Counted from the first letter of the stretch, positions 49,532 through 55,717 are shown. The stretch: 64,000 nt of DNA from Cliona cf. orientalis (GCA_963930775.1 OZ005706.1:4082545-4146544); one strand, 5' to 3'. The notes: generated by a model from the letters alone, not told the origin. Numbers and translations are program-made.

Positions 49532-52500
49532 CAGTGATACACATTCTCATAGGTACAGTATAGCCTCATCCCCAGGCCACTCCCACGTTTTCATTGTTAC
49601 ACACAGAAAAGGGAGAAGGCCTGGTAAGCGAAATCACGTGCGCGACTTCTAGGTACATGTAGAACCGTGGTATAACTGTAACTATCGTGCGTGGGTGTAG
49701 TGGTTAGTACGTCACGGGTACGGGCACCAGCGCATACCGCTTTGATCTGTAGATCGAACAAAGGGTGAAGAGACTCAAGCTTGATAGAGTAAGCGATGGA
49801 CAAGGATGCCATAGTGGTTGACTCGAGTGATTTAATGCCACTTCTTGGATGTTTGAGTGCTATTTTTAGGCTAAACAATTCTGAGTTGCCACATGCATGG
49901 CACACGCTCAAGACCTATCATCGAAAAAAAGGTTTGTCGTCACTCAGAATGTTCTAGAGAGGCATGTTACTAGCTAGGATACTGTGAAGACACCTTGGTA
50001 GGTGATCCTTTTTATCAATTCTGGTGATTTTGTCGATTTTAAAAAGCCTGCTGTTTTGGTCGCCCACGTTTGCCAATATTAATCGTTTATGATGCGCTTC
50101 ACGTGACTTCGGTTACCAGCCTCCCCCTCTTTTTCTCTTGGTGTTGAAAAAGATCGGGGAGACTGAGGACGAGGCTAGGTACAGAATACATGGGTGATAA
50201 GTGTGGTGGTTCAATTCAATCACTGTTATAGTGTTTCCTCCATGTCTTTAAAGGTTTTGTTACACACATAAAATTATTGTATATGGACAGCAGCAGACAG
50301 TAGGTCCCACATTAAAGCATATGTATGTTCTAGGCTTCCTACATTTGAACATGCTATTTACATGTAGTTACCCCGTGTGCATGCACAAGGGATAAAACAA
50401 TTGGTTTGCCCGTCTATCATTATTGTTGTCATCATCAGCACGCAAGTTGCCAGATCTCGCGTTCTAGGCATCTGTACGTGCTGTAAGCACAACCAATTAG
50501 TAGATATCAGTGTAAATTGGTTTATATGAGCTTCGAATCGCTCAAAAAAACTTCCTAGTGCTACAAATCGTGCGTTTTCTGTTCAGCATGCCGGTGGTTT
50601 ATTGATCACACCCACTCTTTGGCATATGCTGATGCGACTGCGCATGCTCAAGCTCAGTGTTGGAAAGGGTTGTCAAATCATCTGCCGCAGAGTGTTGCAA
50701 TACTACACTCTAGTGGCTACAGAGTGTGCGGGGTATGTGCTCTACAGAGCTCTAGTGTCCTGGGCGAGTGCCCACTCCCCATGTACCCCATTTTAAGGGT
50801 CAATGCAGCAGCTTCTACACAAACGTATGGAATTTTGAGCCCGGGTAGCTTCCACGTGGACCAAAATCGCTAGTTATGTTTAAGTGCCCATGAGCACTTG
50901 CCTGGGACACTACAAAAATCCCTGGCAAGCTACGTAGAGGAGGTATCGAGACTAGCTACACACATTATAACATTAGCACAATGTGCTTAGTCCAATTTAA
51001 GTTACCACATATGTTCTAGTATAGGCGCCACCCTAATTTAGGCACCCTATGAGACCTGCGCAATTTTTTCAGTTCTAATTTAAGGCGCCTTTCCGGACAT
51101 CAATTATTTTTTGGCAGTGCCTATTTAGTATTGCCACGTGTGGTACCACACAGTACTGCCGATTGATCTATCGAGCTAAGCAGTTTAGATATCAAATTAG
51201 GTTGTCTCTTACATTTACATGGGCACTTACCTACATGTACATGTATGTGCTTTGATGTCTTTCTAAAGTTAGAGACAACCGTTCAGATGGCTACGGTACC
51301 GGCAAATCAAGCATGATTCAGTGATCAGAGTGAAATTTCCAAAAAGAACTGAAACTAGAACTACATTATTTTTATTTGTTTCGCCACTATCATATTCACT
51401 GCCACTAAATAGTTCTGGTAAGTGATAGAACCATTCTCTTAGGTGCTCTTTGACCTGCTTATTTTTTAGGGGCGCCTACAGTACTTGCTCGATCAGACGC
51501 CCCTCTCGAATACCGTACTTAATCAAATACAACGCATGGAATTTAAATTGCGTTTTTCTGGTAAAGGTCGTCAACCGCTCCATATATAAACGCTATGAGA
51601 ATTTGTAACAATTAATGCTAATTTCAATTGGATCATGTGTGGTATATGATTAACTATGGCAGTCACTGCACCCTCTGGAGGTGCTGAATGAAATAGTCGC
51701 CGCTCTTACAGAGGACAGAGGAAGCTGGACACAATCACGTGCGCACAAAAGGTTGGCGTGTTGCCCCATATATAACACTGTACAAATTAAATGTAAGTCA
51801 TGATCTAAAGCCTTGAAGACAGTTTAAGTGTGAAAGCAAGTTTAGAGAAAAGATCCAGTGCCATACCCCGCCCATCCACCCCACATACTTTTGCAATCGA
51901 GAAAACTCGCTTCTCAGAATGGCAACACCAAAAACAGTATTTATCGATCGCAGTCAGCTTCTTTCGCTGTTATAAATAATAGTTAGACACTGTTTAGGAA
52001 GTTTCTACGTGATTTAGAAGAGTGAAGGGCTCTATGTAGAATCCCGAGCGAAGCGAAGGTTCTACTGAGCCCTGAGGTCTTCTAAATCACATAGAAGCCG
52101 ACTAAACAGTGTCTAACAACTTTAGATCCTAGCAACAATGCCCAGAGGTTTGACATATAAACTGCTGCCTAGCAAAAAATCCTAACCATATATGCAACAA
52201 TTTTTTTACAGGTTTATATGAAAAATTTACAGGTTTATATGGCTTTTTACAGGTTTATATGAGAAATAGATACCTGCTCCTGACCAATCAGATAACAGTA
52301 TTTGTTACAACTAGGATCTAACATTAGATCTACACGATTCATCTCCGTTCCAGCTTTAGATTTGGCCATAGTTCACAAACGCAAACATTTTTGCTACCAG
52401 GTACACTCGCAAATGGCATTCTTTTGAATGCGTGGCAGCATAATTGCATACCGAGGTCATGTGACTATAGCGAAATGTGCGTCATGTCCAACCTCCTCTG

Positions 52501-55500
52501 CCACTCTCGAATAGTAGCCGTGCCACGCCTACTATTCGAGAAGCATGTTAGCATGTGAACTTGCCTCGTGACTCGTTCTCAATGGCAGGTATAAGAAGAG
52601 TATTTAGCAGTCTTCTAGAACAATTAAGTCTAACGTTTATCTACATGTACATCAGCAAATGGCCAGAATCTCCTAGTTCAGTGGTGTCGATCGATCGTTT
52701 CCCTACTGATTGCCTTTCTGGCAGCTACTGGTACCGTGTTTATACTAATAGATTGCAAGCTAAAAAAATAATTAAGATTTTAAATTTCGTACGATGTTCT
52801 GGTAAAGGTCGTCACACATTCCTTTAAGATACACTATGAAAAATCCTAAAACGCGAATTTTCTTGCGCAAATTAGATCATAGCTGTAACAAATACTGCAA
52901 TTTGATTGGCTACTGACAGGTATCTATATCTCATAGTCACCTACAAGCTTCTCATAGTCACCTACAAGATTCGCATAGTCACCTACAAGTTTTGCCCTCT
53001 GGCTCTAGCAATATAAAGCTATATGATCTAAACTTGTTAGACACTGTTTAGTCGGTTTCTATGTGATTTAGAAGACCTTAAGGACTCTATATAGAATCCC
53101 GAGCGAAATCTCCTGAACAGTGTCTAACTAATATTTAGAATATACATATACATGTAGTTGTAACAAATACTGTGATCTGATTGGTCACTCAGAGGTCTCT
53201 ATTTCTGATAGAGACCTACAAGTACCGTAAATTGCGAATATTTCGTGTCTAAAATATTTCATGCGATAATTTTTCGCGTTAAATAATTTTCGGACAAACG
53301 ACCCTGTACCGCATTGTCGTTAATGTTGCGCATGCGCATCGCATGCGCATGCATGTATTTCGTACGTTTAATTTTCGCACAAGCCATGCTGTCCGAAAAT
53401 ATTTTAACATCGAAATATTCGCGATTTACGGTATAGCCAAGGGCAAAGAAAGATGCACACAGAGTGCAACAGTAGCCTAGTCCTCAGATCAACTACCACG
53501 GTTACAGTTTCTATATTCTAAATGGTTAGAGACCGCGTCCAATGGTCTCTACGCTTTTAAAAGACCCTCAGGCCCTTAGTAGCACCCTCGCTTCGCTTGG
53601 GATGCTACAGCCTCAGATCTTCGGGCTTCTTAAAATGCGTAGAGGCCTTGGACTCTGCCTCTAACTAATATTTAGATCGTGTGTATTATTAACATAAATA
53701 CGGCATTAATAAACGCCGCTCTCGAATAAATGCCACACAAACTCAGGCGATGAAATAAATAGTAGCCGCGGCATCTGATCGAGCGAATACGGTATATTAG
53801 AAAGTATACGGTATATCCCCAGTAGCGATTTATTTTTCTGTGGTTATGAGGTAATTATGGTATTAGGTAATCTCTTGGATAATCTATATAATAGTTAGAG
53901 AGCGTACTTTCTGCTTCTTGGTAGGTGGCTCGAGTACTTGGGGGTGGGGGTCGCACAAAGGGGTGCAAAGTTTTATTGGTAGGTGGAGTGAGAAAGAATC
54001 ATCAGAACCGAGGTCAGAACTTATCGTCTGTTCCCCGCTGTCAGTAGACGAGTTTTCTTTGAGAGACTTGAGGTAAGATTCGGTAAATTCTTCCATTCCT
54101 AAGCTAAAGCGATTTGATATCGGACGTATACTCACATTTTTTAGTAGCGAGGGAGACACAACTAGTCTATCCATTATAGCAGGAGTCACAGCAGCCATTC
54201 GAACCTCGTTGCTATGGTAGAGAGCTAGTGTTGTTAGCTACTGCAGAGCGTCAAAGTGCACTAGTACATAGCGTATCTATGGTGGCCACGGGATATAAAC
54301 TAGTTATATCACGCGTCACTCGGGATGTATGGCATTTATTGCCCTAAACCCTTGGGCACAAGGCCCTCAGACTTCGGTGCAATAAATGCCATACATCTTC
54401 CCCTAACAGAAGCTAGCTAGCCTGAGAATGTGCTATATAGGCCATGAAAACTTAGGGAGCGAAACTTTTTATAAAAAATAATAAGTTTATTGTTGATAGC
54501 AGCTTCTCTGGGCCTGGGAACGAGGCTAGTCACTGAGCTGACTGTTTGTATACCGAGATCTAGAGCTTGCCTATGCGGAGCGTGGCTGCGGTACGACGAC
54601 CTAGTGAGAGGCGTGGGAACAACTCGCGCGCATGCAACTTCGGCTCATCATCAAAGATACGCATATTATTATTATGCCACTGCACCATTGAAAATGAAGT
54701 TAGGAGTTCATGATAGATAGCATTGATAGAATAAAAAAGGACAGAAACAAGAATAAAAAACAATGAAATTAAAGAATGAAGTAGGGATTGGAGGGCCGAA
54801 AAGTACATAAACAACATTTGTAGGGATAATCACGTCTACTATACATCCCTACGCTTGCCGTTTGAGTAGAGGCAGAAATAAATTAACCAGGCAGTATTGT
54901 GACAGTCAATCACCCACCCCTGCGAACCATAATAATAGGGGATCACACGAATTTCTCTCAGTTAAGGATAACACCAACGAATCACCGTCAACAGGCACAT
55001 GATAATCAAGAAAAGCAAGCATAGGGATGTATAGTGGACGTGATTATCCCTACAAATCTTGTTTATGTACCTTTTGGCCCTCCCATCCCTACTTCATCCT
55101 TCAATTTCATTTTTTTATACTTGTACTATAATGGCGACCACATAAAATTACATGTAGATCCAACTAACATACGTACATGTACAATGTACACAACAGTGTC
55201 ATGCACTCTGTGTATACATGTATGTAGGGACAGAACAAGCTGTACTTTGAATAGTCTCCGATGTACCCCTTAGTAACCTCATAGTCAGCACCAAACAGCA
55301 TACCGGAGTCCTGAAAAATTGATACAATTAGCTACATATAGTGTTAGGCGTAGGTGTGAGCTCAATGAGGGAGGTTAACCTTTAAGTAGGCCTTCTGAAC
55401 ACTATAAACATGGATGCTGAATAATTCACCAAACCTTTGCTTTGCATCTGCACGAACATATGTATACATTGGGTATGTACATGTGTACATGAATGAACAA

Positions 55501-55717
55501 AATCAAACCTTCAAGATTAGACTCATTAACAATGCAAACCTCATGGTGCTGCAATAATATAATTATTGGAATAAAAAATACATCAACGGTGCTATTAATA
55601 ATCATGAAATGACTCACAGTATTTCCTCCAGATCTGGATCTAATTATTCCACTCACAACATACGTCACATTAATGGGATCAGTGTCCTTGGACTGCCTTG
55701 CATAAGCATACAACATC
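17454..55717 (-). CDS. POLD3: DNA polymerase delta subunit 3 (POLD3/Cdc27-like), 15 exons, 5' end missing
   Basis: Accessory subunit of replicative DNA polymerase delta; in the nucleus it links the catalytic subunit's complex to PCNA. Exons (minus, 5' to 3'): 55717-55618, 55548-55509, 55447-55380, 55310-55246, 49187-49063, 49003-48951, 48828-48750, 48691-48604, 48529-48469, 42530-42440, 28351-28291, 28238-28210, 28147-28064, 22382-22272, 17605-17454. Every exon has AG/GT borders and all phases agree, giving 1207 nt and 401 residues with no stop before the final TAA. Seen: MLYAYARQ and VTYVVSG near the N end, SIHVYSVQKAYLK, DYSKWSTIDC, a basic/acidic middle, KRKRYKK, DEGEM-VTERV, and the C-terminal PIP box QVSLTSFFRR. 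These follow the order of vertebrate POLD3 (about 466 aa in human). The first ~40 residues (the family's VTYKWLS region) were not found up to 64000. Five introns are 4.7-14.1 kb and full of transposons; nine are 52-122 bp. Likely functional. Confidence 0.9.
17628..18036. mobile_element. TATTCGAATAGTAGC TIR element
   Basis: Left GTATTTATTCGAATAGTAGC, right GCGGCTTCTATTCGAATAAG. Interior has direct ACTATTCGAG/GGCTACTAT words. Related to 29690-30095 and the fragments at 52497, 53695. Confidence 0.65.
18290..18860. repeat. ~500-bp dispersed repeat, copy 2
   Basis: Same family as 7860-8530 without the hAT-like insertion; contains the short hairpin ACCGGACTGTCATACC...GTCCGGTATGAC. Confidence 0.6.
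19252..19936. repeat. Large inverted repeat of Penelope-type terminal sequence
   Basis: Arms 19252-19498 and 19682-19936 are near-identical reverse complements, about 245 bp each, GC-rich, with a ~185-bp spacer. Each arm carries CTGAGGATGACTAGAG...CTAGTCGAAACGTC, the hammerhead-like core typical of Penelope ends, and the AATAAACGAAGATTC end. Two apparent reading frames inside the arms are the same sequence read twice and are not genes. Confidence 0.65.
20042..21029. mobile_element. GAAAGAGGGCCC TIR element, carries a nested element
   Basis: Left TACCGTATCATTGCAAAAAAGGGCCC region, right GGGGCCTCTTTCGCGAGGGTATGG. Body matches 43618-44152 in reverse (CACCTTACATTGGGC, CACCCCCCACTTTGGGCTC). The element 20142-20582 is inserted in it. 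Confidence 0.7.
20142..20582. mobile_element. TACCGTATT...CTAATTTAACGGAC TIR element (nested)
   Basis: Left TACCGTATTACCTCTAATTT-AACGGACACC, right GTCCGTTAAATTAGAGACAATACGGTA. Interior repeats AT-T-AATTAGA-TGTCCG words and a small frame at 20321-20437 (MRRYLEFPVHDGKENSSPP...) that may be a relic of a transposase N terminus. Confidence 0.75.
21421..21801. mobile_element. TACCGTAGAATCCCGCAA TIR element
   Basis: Perfect ends TACCGTAGAATCCCGCAA and TTGCGGGATTCTACGGTA; TA at both borders fits a mariner-type MITE. A G20 run lies at 21761-21780. Confidence 0.85.
21895..22121. mobile_element. TACCGTATTT(T)TTCTAAAAATTC TIR element
   Basis: Left TACCGTATTTTTTCTAAAAA, right TTTTTAGAAGAAATACGGTA, both followed by a TTCGGC word. 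227 bp, noncoding. Confidence 0.8.
22272..22382 (-). CDS. POLD3: POLD3 penultimate exon
   Basis: A 111-nt exon with acceptor TATTTCAG and donor GTAAGG. It encodes EHRVQKMK, VKKRKRYKKMVTKMF and TNDEGEM; the family counterpart is the KRKRKRVLKSKTY-L-DGEG block just before VTEK. Phase 1 at both ends. The upstream intron (28063-22383, 5.68 kb) contains the complete two-gene Tc1-like transposon; the downstream intron (22271-17606, 4.67 kb) contains nested TIR elements and a Penelope inverted repeat. Confidence 0.88.
22767..22967. mobile_element. TATAGCGGGAAA TIR element, copy 2
   Basis: TATTATGGGAAACTTTCGAGG on the left, TGTTTTTCCACTATA on the right; a further half-palindrome CTGTATAGTGGGAAACTTG follows at 22990. 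Confidence 0.7.
24083..24721 (+). other. Intron-like interruption of the transposase, containing a TIR element
   Basis: Begins GTAAGC after CCCAG and ends TTTATAG before ACCCAAACAC. Its removal joins RPKP to RPKH in frame, the exact residues expected at this place in Tc1 transposases. A pyrimidine-rich TATATCTTTTTTGTC precedes the acceptor. The TIR element 24101-24629 accounts for all but about 110 bp, so the ancestral intron was probably near 110 bp, like other small introns here. Confidence 0.7.
24101..24629 (+). mobile_element. TACCCCG-family TIR element (copy in transposase intron)
   Basis: Starts TACCCCGTGCGCATGCGCAA and ends GTGGGATATGTGC-TCGACAGAGCTCTAC. Along its length it matches the copies at 2951-3573 and 50372-50757, including AAGTAATCGGTTGTGTC, the AAGCACAACAAATCAATCGAATTCGGCG region and GCATGCCCATTGTGTT. 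The right inverted repeat is worn compared with the 2951 copy. Confidence 0.75.
25497..26134. mobile_element. 638-bp TIR element made of ATGCATGT-type repeats
   Basis: Ends are inverted copies of CCCTATACGAAATCT. Most of the interior is degenerate repetition of words such as ACATGCATGTTACATG, on both strands. It splits the BEN-like coding sequence between MQLLKNQI and FWNTPAEF, which shows it arrived after the gene was in the transposon. Confidence 0.75.
26430..26760 (-). repeat. Degenerate minisatellite coding Pro/His-rich sequence
   Basis: Repeated units of roughly 30 bp containing GGCTGAGTGGGGGGTGG on the plus strand. Read on the minus strand in the gene's frame they give LHPPP / YPPPP / TQPPS patterns; one frame over they give Ser/Ala/Thr-rich sequence, so indels do not always stop the reading. 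Confidence 0.65.
27265..27361 (-). other. 97-bp intron of the BEN-like gene
   Basis: Donor GTAAGTATCTG and acceptor GCTGCACAG on the minus strand. Splicing joins AAG-AAG-A to GG-TCT-TGC and keeps the frame into the acidic region. Confidence 0.7.
28064..28351 (-). CDS. POLD3: POLD3 exon cluster with a 29-nt micro-exon
   Basis: Three exons, 28351-28291, 28238-28210 and 28147-28064, with introns of only 52 and 62 bp. They encode EFESGEEPSRKKVS, then the micro-exon EKEIAGTTC, then RKRVQELSSDEEELE. The SSDEEELE acidic block next to a KRKR run resembles the vertebrate RRRIKLPESDSSEDE segment. Skipping the 29-nt exon would break the frame. The donor of the last exon (GTATTG) could be read through to a TAG at 28017-28019, giving a short alternative C terminus, but splicing to 22382 keeps the frame and restores family similarity. 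Confidence 0.83.
28740..29000. repeat. ~245-bp repeat, copy 2
   Basis: Pairs with 11995-12240; GATTGGCTAATTCAATTAGC, CCATACGAGTGCTTTTGG and CTATTAACCGCAACGACTT. Confidence 0.7.
29000..30590 (-). repeat. CTTAGTGTG repeat array (reverse), three units plus inserted MITE
   Basis: Units at about 29030-29385, 29415-30230 (split by 29690-30095) and 30240-30590. All run CCCCCATGAATTA-side first, then the GGGGCGGGGC box or its ATTTAGAAAATTT variant, then TTTTTTCTGCTTAGTGTG. Confidence 0.8.
29690..30095. mobile_element. CCGTATTCGCTCGATCAGACGCC TIR element with TA duplication
   Basis: Inverted ends CCGTATTCGCTCGATCAGAC and GTCTGATCGAGCGAATACGG, flanked by TA. Unfilled sister sites at 13345 and 32535 read TTGAGTATAGG and TGGAGTGTAGG, confirming the insertion point. 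Confidence 0.9.
30593..31864. mobile_element. ACACCATAAGATAAAAGAATT TIR transposon, copy A
   Basis: Ends ACACCATAAGATAAAAGAATT-type and AATTCTTTTATCTTATGGTGT. 1.27 kb, AT-rich. The interior shares long stretches with copy B, including TGACATCAGATTATTA and GCTGTTGGAATTTCAGGTGG. A short frame 31191-31394 and the phrase VSGGHPVGATVAS are not conserved as open frames between copies, so no gene is claimed. Confidence 0.75.
31865..33956 (-). repeat. CTTAGTGTG repeat array (reverse), five to six units
   Basis: Units begin near 31890, 32280, 32640, 33035, 33440 and 33850. Nearly all keep GGGGCGGGGCYACGCGCGCAC, GTGACGACC and TTTCCGCCCACGC. The last is cut at 33956 by the Penelope fragment and resumes at about 34960-34990. 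Confidence 0.8.
34042..34524 (+). pseudogene. Penelope-like RT C terminus plus GIY-YIG endonuclease
   Basis: An open frame of 160 codons. It starts in the RT-endonuclease connector (TYIKGVSEKIDRVCAPL, TLRQMLMKVK), then the GIY-YIG nuclease: GVIYEVPC (GIY as VIY), CTKVYIGETGRNL (YIG), TRLKEY with the conserved Arg, and LEAIAIQ with the catalytic Glu. CxxC between GIY and YIG (CTDC) is a known Penelope feature. The nuclease nicks target DNA for insertion. The RT palm is missing, so it is a 5'-truncated, dead copy, though the nuclease frame itself is intact. Confidence 0.9.
34671..34697 (+). ncRNA. Hammerhead-ribozyme-like core in the Penelope 3' region
   Basis: CTGAAGA, then a perfect stem GGTCC-GC-GGACC, then GAAACGT. 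CTGANGA-stem II-GAAA is the hammerhead core, and such motifs are reported in Penelope-like terminal repeats. Stem III is minimal, so activity as a monomer is doubtful. Confidence 0.5.
35047..37476. mobile_element. ACACCATAAGATAAAAGAATT TIR transposon, copy B
   Basis: Ends ACACCATAAGATAAAAGAAT and ATTCTTTTATCATATGGTGT. It has ~0.7 kb (35170-35875) lacking in copy A, a TAATG microsatellite at 35083-35108, and a TATAGCGGGAAA element nested at 37106-37306. Confidence 0.75.
37106..37306. mobile_element. TATAGCGGGAAA TIR element, copy 3
   Basis: TATAGCGGGAAATTTTCGAGG and CCTCGAACATTTCCCGCTATA, interior GAGAAAACTTTCG-GGA repeats in mirror arrangement. Confidence 0.85.
37495..37980 (-). repeat. CTTAGTGTG repeat unit (reverse)
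   Basis: One unit with a small internal duplication of CTAGAGATTTGA; retains GGGGCGGGGCCACGCGCGCAC and TTTTTTTTCTGCTTAGTGT. Confidence 0.8.
37985..38700 (+). repeat. ~700-bp dispersed repeat, copy 3
   Basis: Same orientation as 13470-14150 and also immediately next to a CTTAGTGTG unit. GTGGGCGTGTTCCTGGC to GATGTGGTTTAGGTGTC. Confidence 0.75.
38700..39640. other. No gene recognised
   Basis: Probably the 5' part of the hAT relic that follows. A GGGAGCCCCCCTGCCCCCTGG word at 38823 resembles hAT-like ends. No open frame of substance. Confidence 0.4.
39640..40905 (+). pseudogene. hAT-type transposase relic (ZMYM/DUF4371-like)
   Basis: Plus-strand fragments in order: GQCYDWANNMSGQYSGLQAR, ALHVHCYAHCLNLELVDAT (39660-39845), then after a frame change KQVCEIRWAC (the conserved RW), and near 40780 the dimerisation end TASCERS followed by KSKLRSTTSQERLEKLIIL. 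This is the hAT catalytic domain layout with the C-terminal dimerisation motif. Stops and shifts are frequent. The N-terminal zinc finger is not recognisable. It lies in the 14-kb POLD3 intron, antisense to the gene. Confidence 0.8.
41000..41650. other. No gene recognised
   Basis: Starts with GGGAGGATGCCTCCCAGACCCCCTAG (41034-41060), a word set also seen at 45340 and 45710 and typical of hAT-like ends; the rest is unique AT-rich sequence. Confidence 0.4.
41655..41985 (-). repeat. Diverged CTTAGTGTG repeat unit
   Basis: TTATATGGGCACACAGAATGG, TTTGAAGTTTGTAAAGGAAG and TTCTTAGTGTGTTGG remain; about 30% of the unit is altered or lost. Confidence 0.6.
41986..42183. mobile_element. 198-bp element with ~45-bp inverted ends
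   Basis: GTAATAAAAAGCATTAAAACAAGAGTGGTAGTGATGG on the left mirrored by CCATCACTACCACTCTTGTTTTGGTGC on the right. Confidence 0.8.
42440..42530 (-). CDS. POLD3: POLD3 isolated exon (linker)
   Basis: A 91-nt exon, acceptor TTTCTAG and donor GTATGG, starting in phase 0 and ending in phase 1 exactly as its neighbours need. It encodes SLPSQIPQEPPSKKLTGMF and then KVYAVGDSDIE. It stands alone between introns of 5.94 kb and 14.09 kb. No strong family match of its own; the assignment rests on orientation, phase, splice sites and the charged composition typical of the POLD3 linker. Confidence 0.75.
43200..43540. repeat. Short GC-rich duplicated block
   Basis: ACCGCTCCTYGAKCCTTG-x-CCTTC-TAT and the palindrome AGCACTAGCGCT-GCAAGCGCTAGCG occur twice around 43355-43500. 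Confidence 0.4.
43540..44570. mobile_element. TACCGTACTTGCTCTAATTAT TIR element with nested element
   Basis: Left TACCGTACTTGCTCTAATTA, right TAATTAGAGCGAGTACGGTA. An open frame at 44318-44557 lies in its right part but is probably chance or a transposase relic. Confidence 0.75.
43618..44152. mobile_element. GAAAGAGGGCCC TIR element (nested)
   Basis: ACCGTACCCTCGCGAAAGAG-GGCCC on the left, GGGCCCTCTTTTGTGAGGGTACGG on the right. 535 bp, sister of 20042-21029. Confidence 0.8.
45021..45492. mobile_element. hAT-like TIR element with GTAAT duplication
   Basis: CAGGGTTTCATTTAG and CTAAATGAAACCCTG perfect TIRs; GTAAT repeated at 45016-45020 and 45493-45497. C-run at 45060-45072. Confidence 0.85.
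46200..47015. mobile_element. GTAGGGAT foldback arms around a ~500-bp repeat
   Basis: Left arm 46205-46325 (AAGTAGGGATGGAAAG, TACATCCCTACGCTTGC) and right arm 46965-47015 (AAGCAAGCGTAGGGATG, TATCCCTACTTGTA) are inverted. Between them lies copy 3 of the ~500-bp repeat (46400-46890). Confidence 0.65.
46400..46890. repeat. ~500-bp dispersed repeat, copy 3
   Basis: GCATGCGCAGATGAAGACC, GACATTCTCACTCTGCTC, CATCGCCTCTCGCTTTGCT; family of 7860 and 18290. Confidence 0.6.
47785..47925. repeat. Hairpin element 1 (GATACTGTTTAGTCGG)
   Basis: Long inverted arms TGTTTAGTCGGTTTCTACGTG-x-TTTAGAAG and its complement around an inner AGAACCCTCGCTTCGC-TGGGATTCT hairpin. Confidence 0.75.
48469..49187 (-). CDS. 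POLD3: POLD3 exons 5-9 of those visible (linker region)
   Basis: Five exons at 49187-49063, 49003-48951, 48828-48750, 48691-48604 and 48529-48469, introns 59, 122, 58 and 74 bp. The first begins KWSTIDCPVS, matching the family's SKFSAIQC segment. The third carries GRGTVASLFARQ, which resembles the short MF/LF motif in the vertebrate linker, and the fourth has the charged NSKVKLEP, a possible SUMO-type site. The last encodes SPKKSQKSPAKRGRP, a basic stretch. Phase order 2-1-0-1-2-0 is consistent throughout. Flanked by introns of 6.06 and 5.94 kb. Confidence 0.87.
49497..49533. repeat. AC microsatellite
   Basis: ACACACATACATAC followed by (AC)11 and more. Confidence 0.95.
50372..50757. mobile_element. 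TACCCCG-family TIR element, short copy
   Basis: TACCCCGTGTGCATGCACAA at left; GTGTGCGGGGTATGTGCTC and TACAGAGCTCTAG at right. Internal deletions relative to 2951-3573. Confidence 0.75.
51017..51483. mobile_element. TAGGCGCC TIR element
   Basis: Left TAGTATAGGCGCCACCCTAA, right TTTTTTAGGGGCGCCTACAGTA; GGCGCC words repeat inside. Followed by fragments of two other TIR families (51484-51650). Confidence 0.65.
51982..52117. repeat. Hairpin element 2 (GTTAGACACTGTTTAG)
   Basis: GTTAGACACTGTTTAGGAAG at left and its inverse ACTAAACAGTGTCTAAC at right; arms of about 55 bp, inner CCCGAGCGAAGCGAAGG loop. Confidence 0.85.
52196..52262. repeat. Three tandem TTTTTACAGGTTTATATG units
   Basis: The unit repeats with 4-6 bp spacers. 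Confidence 0.9.
52926..52992. repeat. Three tandem CATAGTCACCTACAAG units
   Basis: Spacing about 22 bp; next to hairpin element 3. Confidence 0.9.
53036..53128. repeat. Hairpin element 3 (shortened arm)
   Basis: GTTAGACACTGTTTAGTCGG and GAACAGTGTCTAAC; right arm has lost about 40 bp. Confidence 0.75.
53223..53433. mobile_element. TACCGTAAATTGCGAATATTTCG TIR element
   Basis: TACCGTAAATTGCGAATATT and its inverse AATATTCGCGATTTACGGTA. Centre is GCGCATGCGCAT palindromic sequence. Confidence 0.85.
53525..53665. repeat. Hairpin element 4 (diverged relative)
   Basis: GTTAGAGACCGCGTCCAATGG and inverse; arm sequence differs widely from elements 1-3 but the pairing, GTTAG/CTAAC ends and the CCCTCGCTTCGCTTGGGAT core are kept. 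Confidence 0.75.
53884..54198 (-). CDS. Unidentified 104-codon open frame inside a POLD3 intron
   Basis: An uninterrupted frame from ATG at 54198 to TAA, starting MAAVTPAIMDRL. Residues 30-50 read FSLGMEEFTESYLKSLKE, followed by a Ser/Asp/Glu-rich stretch (SSTDSGEQTISSDLGSDD) and a basic tail PPTKKQKVRS that could serve as a nuclear localisation signal. I do not recognise the family. Composition is protein-like and unlike the shadow frames around it. It lies on the same strand as POLD3, in the 6.06-kb intron between exons at 55246 and 49187. A GTGAGTATAC word inside could be a donor, so it may be a first exon. It could be an intronic gene, an alternative exon or a transposon-carried fragment. 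Confidence 0.45.
   Translation of the reverse strand: MAAVTPAIMDRLVVSPSLLKNVSIRPISNRFSLGMEEFTESYLKSLKENSSTDSGEQTISSDLGSDDSFSLHLPIKLCTPLCDPHPQVLEPPTKKQKVRSLTII
54321..54400. repeat. Hairpin element 5
   Basis: GGGATGTATGGCATTTATTG mirrored by CAATAAATGCCATACATC, with a CCCTCAGACTTCGG loop like element 4. Confidence 0.75.
54755..55115. mobile_element. GTAGGGAT foldback element, copy 3
   Basis: ~100-bp inverted arms: AAGTAGGGATTGGAGGGCC ... ACATCCCTACGCTTGC and GCAAGCATAGGGATGTATAG ... CCCATCCCTACTTCATCC, with a ~135-bp loop. Confidence 0.8.
55246..55717 (-). CDS. POLD3: POLD3 exons 1-4 of those visible (N-terminal domain)
   Basis: Four exons at 55717-55618, 55548-55509, 55447-55380 and 55310-55246 separated by introns of 69, 61 and 69 bp. 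They encode the winged-helix N-terminal region: MLYAYARQ, INVTYVVSG, HHEVCIVNESNLE, FSIHVYSVQKAYLK and DSGMLFGADYE. Donors are GTGAGT, GTTTGA, GTTAAC and GTACAG. The first exon opens with one base completing an upstream codon, so an earlier exon must exist; the in-frame ATG here is internal by comparison with the family. The last exon ends in phase 2 and joins, after a 6.06-kb intron, the exon at 49187. Confidence 0.9.

Noticed and set aside
49690..49750. tRNA-like GGGTGTAGTGGTTAGTACG
   Set aside because: A-box-like only; no B box at proper spacing and no stems.
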